A stretch of 9,262 bases of DNA, from the NCBI GenBank assembly GCA_019412865.1, contig DXOJ01000801.1, positions 1 to 9,262 of the forward strand, given 5' to 3'. The notes under the pieces were generated by a model. The model saw nothing but the letters and a program-made list of their open reading frames with translations. It was not told where the DNA came from and did no database searches. Origin of the DNA: Bacteroides sp. (GTDB lineage: Bacteria; Bacteroidota; Bacteroidia; Bacteroidales; Bacteroidaceae). Of this stretch, positions 4,752-9,262 are shown piece after piece; positions within the stretch are counted from its first letter, which is position 1; every line of letters starts with the position of its first letter. The position numbers and the translations under genes were made by a program.

Positions 4752-7259
4752 ATGAAAATAATTATTATTGGGGGAGTTGCAGGAGGAGCCACCACTGCTG
4801 CCCGAATCAGACGAGTAGATGAAACAGCTGAAATTGTCCTTTTAGAAAAAGGAAAGTACATATCATATGCCAATTGTGGCCTACCCTATTATATAGGAGG
4901 AGTGATAGAGGAACGGGATAAATTGTTCGTGCAAACACCCGAAGCCTTTTCTACACGCTTCCGCGTAGATGTACGCACAGAAAATGAAGTGATTTTCATT
5001 GACCGGAAAAGAAAGACAGTGACTGTCCGCCAAAGCAGTGAAGATACTTATGAAGAGAGCTATGATAAGTTAGTCATATCTACCGGAGCCTCTCCGGTAC
5101 GCCCCCCTCTTCCCGGAATCGACCTAAGTGGAATCTTCACACTAAGGAATGTCACCGACACAGATCGGATCAAAGAATATATCAAGAACCACGCCCCACG
5201 AAAAGCTGTTGTCGTAGGAGCCGGTTTTATCGGCCTTGAAATGGCGGAAAACTTACAGGCACAGGGAGCGAAAGTATCGATTGTGGAAATGGGCAATCAA
5301 GTGATGGCCCCTATCGACTTTTCGATGGCATCACTTGTTCACCAACATCTGATGGATAAAGGAGTAAACCTCTACTTGGAACAAGCTGTCGCCTCTTTTA
5401 GCCGAGATGGAAGAGGATTGAAAGTTACTTTCAAGAATGACCAGTCAATCTCTGCCGACATCGTTATTCTATCTATCGGCGTCCGCCCGGAAACTAATCT
5501 GGCACGGGCTGCCGAACTGACTATCGGCCCTGCAGGAGGTATCGCCGTAAACGATTACCTGCAAACCTCTGACGAGTCTATTTATGCTATCGGTGACGCG
5601 ATCGAGTTCCGCCACCCGATCACCGGCAAACCCTGGCTCAACTATCTCGCCGGACCTGCCAACCGTCAGGGACGTATCGTTGCGGACAATGTCCTCGGAG
5701 CAAAGATTCCTTACGAAGGCTCTATCGGTACTTCAATCGCAAAGGTTTTCGACATGACCGTTGCTTCAACCGGCTTACCCGGCAAGCGTCTGCGTCAGGA
5801 AGAGATAGACTATATGTCGTCTACCATTCATCCCGCTTCCCATGCCGGCTACTATCCGGATGCCATGCCGATGAGCATTAAAATCACTTTCGATAAAAAG
5901 ACAGGAAGATTGTATGGCGGACAAATCGTCGGTTACGATGGGGTGGACAAACGGATTGACGAACTCGCACTTGTCATCAAGCACGAAGGAACAATCTACG
6001 ATTTGATGAAAGTTGAACAAGCGTATGCTCCTCCGTTCTCTTCGGCCAAAGATCCGGTAGCACTGGCAGGATATGTAGCTGAAGACATAATCACAGGTAG
6101 AACCAATCCTGTATACTGGAGAGAACTGCGGGACATTGAAATGGAAAATAAATTCCTGCTGGATGTCCGCACCCCGGATGAATTTTCATTGGGTAGCTTA
6201 CCGGGTGCCGTGAATATTCCGTTGGATGAACTTCGCGACCGGTTGGCAGAATTGCCGAAAGATAAAATGATTTATACATTCTGTGCGGTGGGGCTACGGG
6301 GCTATCTTGCTTACCGTATACTGACACAACACGGATTTGACAAGGTACGTAATCTCTCGGGAGGGTTAAAGACTTATCGGGCTGCCACTGCTCCCATCAT
6401 CATACGGGAAGAAAATGGAAATGAAACAGACGAATCACCCATACAGCAGGAAACTTCTTCCCAAGCCAGTCAGCCCAACGTTTCTACAGCTCCCGTCACT
6501 ACTGCTGCAACTGATGTTTCCGCTACCCCCGCCAAAACAGTCCGGGTGGATGCCTGCGGGTTACAATGTCCCGGTCCGATTCTGAAAATGAAGAAAACAA
6601 TGGATACACTGGTTTCAGGCGAACGGGTGGAAATCACCTCTACCGATCCCGGTTTTCCGCGCGACGCCGCCGCATGGTGCAGTTCGACGGGTAATCAACT
6701 GATTTCGAAAGATACCTCCGGAGGAAAATCTATCGTTGTAATAGAAAAAGGAGAACCAAAATCGTGCAATATTGTTACTTCATGTGAGGGCAAAGGAAAA
6801 ACCTTCATCATGTTTAGTGATGATTTGGATAAAGCCTTGGCTACTTTTGTACTGGCAAACGGCGCAGCAGCTACGGGACAAAAAGTCACCATCTTCTTCA
6901 CTTTCTGGGGACTGAACGTTATCAAGAAGTTGCACAAACCGGAAACCGAAAAGGATATTTTCGGAAAAATGTTTGGTATAATGCTGCCTTCCAGCTCCAA
7001 GAAACTGAAACTTTCTAAGATGAGCATGGGCGGAATAGGCGGAAAAATGATGCGGTATATCATGAACAAAAAAGGGATTGATTCACTGGAATCCCTGCGC
7101 CAGCAAGCGCTGGAAAACGGTGTGGAATTTATTGCTTGCCAGATGTCAATGGACGTGATGGGAGTCAAACAAGAAGAACTCCTGGACGAGGTGACCATTG
7201 GCGGTGTAGCAACGTATATGGAACGGGCGGATAACGCAAACGTTAATCTATTTATTTAA
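4752..7259 (+). CDS. CoA-disulfide-reductase-like / rhodanese / TusA / DsrE-like fusion protein
   Basis: An 835-residue cytoplasmic protein joining four sulfur-handling modules. Residues 1-450 are an FAD-dependent NAD(P)H oxidoreductase of the CoA-disulfide-reductase type: FAD motif IIIIGGVAGGATTAARIRR, redox cysteine Cys42 in YANCGLPYY, second dinucleotide motif VVVGAGFIGLEMAE (153-166), FAD motif YAIGDAIE (278-285) and conserved YAPPFSSAKDPV (425-436). Residues 455-545 are a rhodanese domain with Cys511 in CAVGLRG. A Ser/Thr/Pro/Gln linker (about 552-595) leads to a TusA/SirA domain (597-665) with the C-P-G-P motif at Cys606. Residues 683-835 are DsrE/peroxiredoxin-like, with Cys796 in FIACQMSMDVMG. 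The family reduces CoA disulfides, persulfides or polysulfide; a cysteine relay along one chain is my inference. The frame stays open back to an ATG at 4692, but those 20 residues precede the canonical MKIIIIGG start, so 4752 is chosen. A MarR gene follows 31 bases downstream. Confidence 0.93.
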   Translation: MKIIIIGGVAGGATTAARIRRVDETAEIVLLEKGKYISYANCGLPYYIGGVIEERDKLFVQTPEAFSTRFRVDVRTENEVIFIDRKRKTVTVRQSSEDTYEESYDKLVISTGASPVRPPLPGIDLSGIFTLRNVTDTDRIKEYIKNHAPRKAVVVGAGFIGLEMAENLQAQGAKVSIVEMGNQVMAPIDFSMASLVHQHLMDKGVNLYLEQAVASFSRDGRGLKVTFKNDQSISADIVILSIGVRPETNLARAAELTIGPAGGIAVNDYLQTSDESIYAIGDAIEFRHPITGKPWLNYLAGPANRQGRIVADNVLGAKIPYEGSIGTSIAKVFDMTVASTGLPGKRLRQEEIDYMSSTIHPASHAGYYPDAMPMSIKITFDKKTGRLYGGQIVGYDGVDKRIDELALVIKHEGTIYDLMKVEQAYAPPFSSAKDPVALAGYVAEDIITGRTNPVYWRELRDIEMENKFLLDVRTPDEFSLGSLPGAVNIPLDELRDRLAELPKDKMIYTFCAVGLRGYLAYRILTQHGFDKVRNLSGGLKTYRAATAPIIIREENGNETDESPIQQETSSQASQPNVSTAPVTTAATDVSATPAKTVRVDACGLQCPGPILKMKKTMDTLVSGERVEITSTDPGFPRDAAAWCSSTGNQLISKDTSGGKSIVVIEKGEPKSCNIVTSCEGKGKTFIMFSDDLDKALATFVLANGAAATGQKVTIFFTFWGLNVIKKLHKPETEKDIFGKMFGIMLPSSSKKLKLSKMSMGGIGGKMMRYIMNKKGIDSLESLRQQALENGVEFIACQMSMDVMGVKQEELLDEVTIGGVATYMERADNANVNLFI

Positions 7260-7287
7260 AAAATGAACAAATGAAATATTTAAATAG
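7248..7287. promoter_or_regulatory. Inverted repeat around the fusion/MarR gene junction
   Basis: CTATTTA at 7248-7254 is the inverse complement of TAAATAG at 7281-7287. The arms span the stop codon of the fusion gene and the 31-base gap before the MarR start. It could be a MarR-type operator or an mRNA fold affecting MarR translation. The arms are short, A/T-only apart from one C/G pair, and 26 bases apart, so chance is likely. Confidence 0.15.
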
Positions 7288-7290
7288 TGT

Positions 7291-7644
7291 ATGAAAACAA
7301 TATGTGCAATGCGTGATGTATTCAAAGCAATGGGAAACTTTGAAACAGCATTTGAAAAAATGTACCAGATAACGCTAAATGAAGCAATGATATTGTGTGC
7401 CCTCAAAGAGGCATCGGAGAAAGTGACGGCTACCAACCTGTCCAAGCAAACCGAGCTAAGCCCCTCACACACATCTAAAATGCTGCGAATACTGGAGGAA
7501 AAAGGACTGATCGTCCGGTCGCTCGGAAGCGAAGACCGGAGACAGATGTACTTCCACCTGACCCATACGGGCAAGCAGCGAGTAAATGAACTGGAACTTG
7601 ATAAGGTAGAGATACCCGATCTACTTAAACCCCTGTTTAAATAA
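7291..7644 (+). CDS. MarR-family winged-helix transcriptional regulator
   Basis: A 117-residue DNA-binding protein, slightly shorter than the usual 135-160 because the C-terminal dimerisation helix is cut short. The winged helix spans about residues 28-95: LNEAMILCALKEA (29-41), the TATNLSKQTELSPSHTSKML helix-turn-helix (46-65), LEEKGLIVRS (68-77), and a wing with the family's D-R signature (SEDRRQMYFHLT, 80-91). MarR proteins bind palindromic operators as dimers and usually release on a ligand or on cysteine oxidation. Cys5 and Cys36 are the only cysteines here. The gene begins 31 bases after the sulfur-transfer fusion on the same strand and ends just before a terminator, so it is probably co-transcribed with it. 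I infer that it may repress this operon in response to a reactive sulfur or disulfide signal. An ATG at 7309 (residue 7) is an alternative start, since the first six residues add no recognised element. Confidence 0.88.
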   Translation: MKTICAMRDVFKAMGNFETAFEKMYQITLNEAMILCALKEASEKVTATNLSKQTELSPSHTSKMLRILEEKGLIVRSLGSEDRRQMYFHLTHTGKQRVNELELDKVEIPDLLKPLFK

Positions 7645-7677
7645 ACGGATTTTCAAACAATTATCTGTAAATAATGA

Positions 7678-7725
7678 ACGGTGAGCAAACTCCCTGATAA
7701 TGGGGCAGAGTGCTCACCGTTTTTC
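7678..7725 (+). terminator. Intrinsic terminator after the fusion/MarR operon
   Basis: ACGGTGAGCA at 7678-7687 pairs perfectly with TGCTCACCGT at 7711-7720, a 10-bp GC-containing stem. The 23-base loop can itself pair CCC with GGG. The stem runs straight into TTTTT (7720-7724). It lies 33 bases after the MarR stop codon. There is no A-run on the left side, so it should work only for plus-strand transcripts. Confidence 0.9.
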
Positions 7726-7816
7726 TTTAAACAGGGCAAAAGATATATGTTAATTTTCCGGCAAAAGAAATTTCCATCTGAACCTTTTTCCACCTTTCTT
7801 GTAGTTTCTATCAAAA

Positions 7817-7833
7817 GCCCAAGGTACCTGGGC
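7817..7833. promoter_or_regulatory. GC-rich palindrome upstream of the lipoprotein gene
   Basis: The exact 8-bp palindrome AGGTACCT (7822-7829) is flanked by GCCC (7817-7820) and GGGC (7830-7833), with one unpaired A at 7821. It lies 34 bases before the ATG at 7868 and stands out as GC-rich in an AT-rich gap. A short T-run (7838-7842) follows after GCGA. It could be a regulator-binding site, a leader hairpin or a weak attenuator. The distance to the start codon and the lack of a long U-tract make a binding site or leader element slightly more likely. Confidence 0.3.
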
Positions 7834-7867
7834 GCGATTTTTATATAACCTAAACATTATAAAAGAT

Positions 7868-8521
7868 ATGAAGAAATTAATTCCTATTTTATTGGCGGTC
7901 TTTGCACTCGCTTCATGTGAAAAAGACCCGGACATGGGTAAACTGGATGACAATTATCTGGTATACACTAACTATGACAAGAAAGCCGATTTCAAAGTTC
8001 CTACATTCTATCTGGCACCCCAGATTCTGGTGATTAGTGACAGTAAAGAACCGGAATATCTCGAAGGTGAAGGCGCAGAACAAATTTTGGCTGCTTATAC
8101 AGACAATATGATAGCCAGAGGCTACGAAGCAGCAGCAGACCAAGAAAGTGCAGATCTTGGTATCCAAGTGAGCTACATCGCAAGTACTTATTATTTCACC
8201 AGCTACACACAACCTGAATGGTGGTGGGGTTATCCCGGATACTGGGGACCTGGCTACTGGGGTGGCAACTGGGGTGGTGGATGGTACTACCCGTACGCTG
8301 TAACTTATAGTTATAGCACCAACTCCTTCCTGACAGAAATGGTGAACTTGAAAGCCGAACAGGGAGACAGTAAAAAACTGCCTGTTGTATGGACAAGTTA
8401 TCTGACCGGATTTGAAACTGGTTCCAAAGCTATCAACCGTACTCTTGCAGTAGAAGCTGTCAACCAATCATTTACACAGTCACCTTATCTTACTAACAAT
8501 AATCAACTACAACTGTTATGA
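7868..8521 (+). CDS. DUF4136-like lipoprotein
   Basis: A 217-residue secreted lipoprotein of unknown function. The start gives a type II signal peptide, MKKLIPILLAVFALASC, with lipidated Cys17 in the lipobox LASC. The acidic/charged EKDPD right after the cysteine resembles the Bacteroidetes signal that sends lipoproteins to the cell surface, so surface exposure is possible. The body looks like DUF4136: an early TNYDKKADFKVPTFYL segment (34-49), a YTDNMIARGYEAA...ADLGIQVSYI region (77-104) and a C-terminal helix with AINRTLAVEAVNQSF (188-202). A Gly/Trp/Tyr-rich insert at about 117-143 (EWWWGYPGYWGPGYW onward) sits where DUF4136 proteins often carry a low-complexity loop. Its stop overlaps the ATG of the barrel gene (ATGA, 8518-8521), implying coupled translation and a shared envelope role. 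The family assignment is from sequence pattern alone. Confidence 0.85.
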   Translation: MKKLIPILLAVFALASCEKDPDMGKLDDNYLVYTNYDKKADFKVPTFYLAPQILVISDSKEPEYLEGEGAEQILAAYTDNMIARGYEAAADQESADLGIQVSYIASTYYFTSYTQPEWWWGYPGYWGPGYWGGNWGGGWYYPYAVTYSYSTNSFLTEMVNLKAEQGDSKKLPVVWTSYLTGFETGSKAINRTLAVEAVNQSFTQSPYLTNNNQLQLL

Positions 8522-9144
8522 AAACAAGAAAAAATATATACTTGAAGGTAGTAGCCTTGGCGGCTATTGCCATCGCCTTCGCCATGCCGGCTAAGGCACA
8601 GCTATCAGACAATGGATATGCAAATATCGACTGGCAGTTCAATGCTCCGCTAAGTAATCACTTTGCAGATAAAGCAAGCGGTTGGGGTATGAACTTTGAA
8701 GGTGGTTATTTCGTGACTCCTAACATTGGCTTGGGACTTTTCCTGAACTATCACAGCAACCACGAATATGTAGGTCGCGAAACCTTCCAGATGGGTGCCG
8801 GTGAAGTGACTACCGATCAGCAACATACCATTTTCCAATTGCCTTTCGGTGCTGCTGCACGTTACCAGTGGAATCGTGGTGGATCTTTCCAACCTTATGT
8901 CAGTGCTAAATTAGGTGCTGAATATGCTAAAATCCGCTCTAATTTCAGCATGTTGGAAGCAAGAGAAAACAGTTGGGGATTCTATGCTTCTCCTGAAGTA
9001 GGTATCAATGTATTCCCATGGGTTTACGGACCGGGCTTGCACTTTGCTTTGTACTACAGCTATGGTACCAACAAAGCTGACGTACTGCATTACAGTGTAG
9101 ATGGATTGAGTAACTTCGGTTTCCGCCTGGGTGTATCGTTCTAA
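8518..9144 (+). CDS. Small outer-membrane beta-barrel protein (porin-like)
   Basis: A 208-residue outer-membrane protein, probably an eight-strand barrel. The N-terminal signal peptide (MKTRKNIYLKVVALAAIAIAFAMPAKAQ) has a likely signal-peptidase I site after AKA, residue 27. The mature part alternates short amphipathic, aromatic-rich segments with polar loops: GMNFEGGYFVTPNIGLGLFLNYHSN, FQLPFGAAARYQW, FQPYVSAKLGAEYA, GFYASPEVGINVF, LHFALYYSYG. It ends in FGFRLGVSF, a final strand with the C-terminal Phe recognised by the barrel-assembly machinery. Proteins of this type in Bacteroidetes are mostly uncharacterised and may be structural, adhesive or small-solute channels. The 4-bp overlap with the preceding lipoprotein gene suggests the two products are made in a fixed ratio and could form a complex. 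A long palindromic terminator follows. Confidence 0.88.
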   Translation: MKTRKNIYLKVVALAAIAIAFAMPAKAQLSDNGYANIDWQFNAPLSNHFADKASGWGMNFEGGYFVTPNIGLGLFLNYHSNHEYVGRETFQMGAGEVTTDQQHTIFQLPFGAAARYQWNRGGSFQPYVSAKLGAEYAKIRSNFSMLEARENSWGFYASPEVGINVFPWVYGPGLHFALYYSYGTNKADVLHYSVDGLSNFGFRLGVSF

Positions 9145-9183
9145 AAAGAACTGCAACTATCAGAATATTACGTTAATAATAAA

Positions 9184-9240
9184 AAAAGGTAAAAGGTAGC
9201 TTTTAATATAGATACCTTTTACCTTTCTTTTTTTATTTTT
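9184..9240. terminator. Strong intrinsic terminator, probably bidirectional
   Basis: AAAGGTAAAAGGTA at 9184-9197 and TACCTTTTACCTTT at 9212-9225 form a perfect 14-bp stem with a 14-base loop. A T-rich tract (9227-9240, broken by one A) follows on the plus strand. An A-rich tract (9177-9186) precedes it, giving a T-run for minus-strand transcripts. It ends the lipoprotein/barrel operon and may also serve a convergent gene beyond the window. Confidence 0.9.
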
Positions 9241-9262
9241 TCTTCATTGCATCATAAATAGC

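Noticed and set aside
6695..7198. A 167-codon minus-strand frame inside the TusA/DsrE part of the fusion gene.
   Set aside because: The plus-strand reading has clear domain motifs; the antisense product is Ser/Pro-rich and featureless.
7729..7737. AACAGGGCA also present (minus strand) at the transporter breakpoint near 47-55, considered as a recombination repeat.
   Set aside because: Nine bases shared over 9 kb is within chance expectation, and no further similarity flanks either copy.
7913..8467. A 184-codon minus-strand frame opposite the lipoprotein gene.
   Set aside because: It mirrors the plus-strand gene, which has a clear lipobox and domain pattern; no motif is seen in the antisense product.
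9231..9262. Possible 3' end of a minus-strand gene (frame reading AIYDAMKKK...).
   Set aside because: That frame runs on through the terminator stem without a stop until the intergenic region, and too few bases are left to judge the other frames.

Overview
The window looks like a chromosomal segment of a Bacteroidales gut bacterium, most likely a Bacteroides species. Three things point there. The gene products have Bacteroidetes-style sequences (DUF4136-type lipoprotein, small outer-membrane barrel, CoA-disulfide-reductase/rhodanese/TusA/DsrE fusion). Shine-Dalgarno sequences are weak and A-rich. A match to the Bacteroides -7 promoter element TAnnTTTG lies in the one divergent intergenic region. 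No rRNA, tRNA, CRISPR array or complete mobile element was seen.

Layout, left to right. (1) Positions 20-568, minus strand: the N-terminal 40% of a MATE-family efflux transporter. It matches the family as far as ...INIPFN and then changes abruptly, so it looks broken by a rearrangement near position 52. (2) Positions 569-1007: a long AT-rich gap with two potential RNA hairpins, a doubtful 60-codon frame and an imperfect palindrome just before the next gene. (3) Positions 1008-3189, plus strand: a two-gene unit, an aspartate-kinase-shaped protein whose catalytic motifs are all eroded, followed by a ProC-type pyrroline-5-carboxylate reductase. (4) Positions 3282-4622, minus strand: an NtrC-family sigma-54-dependent response regulator with no partner kinase in view, convergent with proC and divergent from the next gene. 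(5) Positions 4752-7644, plus strand: an 835-residue sulfur-transfer fusion enzyme (FAD/NAD(P)H disulfide reductase, rhodanese, TusA, DsrE-like), then a small MarR-type repressor and a clear intrinsic terminator. (6) Positions 7868-9144, plus strand: a DUF4136-like lipoprotein overlapping by 4 bp (ATGA) an outer-membrane beta-barrel protein, closed by a strong, probably bidirectional terminator.

How the parts may work together. The fusion enzyme carries four redox or persulfide cysteines on one chain (Cys42, Cys511, Cys606, Cys796). It could therefore take sulfane sulfur from a low-molecular-weight persulfide or disulfide and relay it domain to domain. The adjoining MarR gene is a natural candidate for its local repressor, and the divergent sigma-54 regulator is a possible second control layer. 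The lipoprotein/barrel pair is an envelope module. The aspartokinase-like/ProC pair is the least explained part: its ACT region is preserved but its active site is not, next to a ProC whose own usual motifs have drifted.

Family assignments rest on reading the translated sequences. No database search was run.
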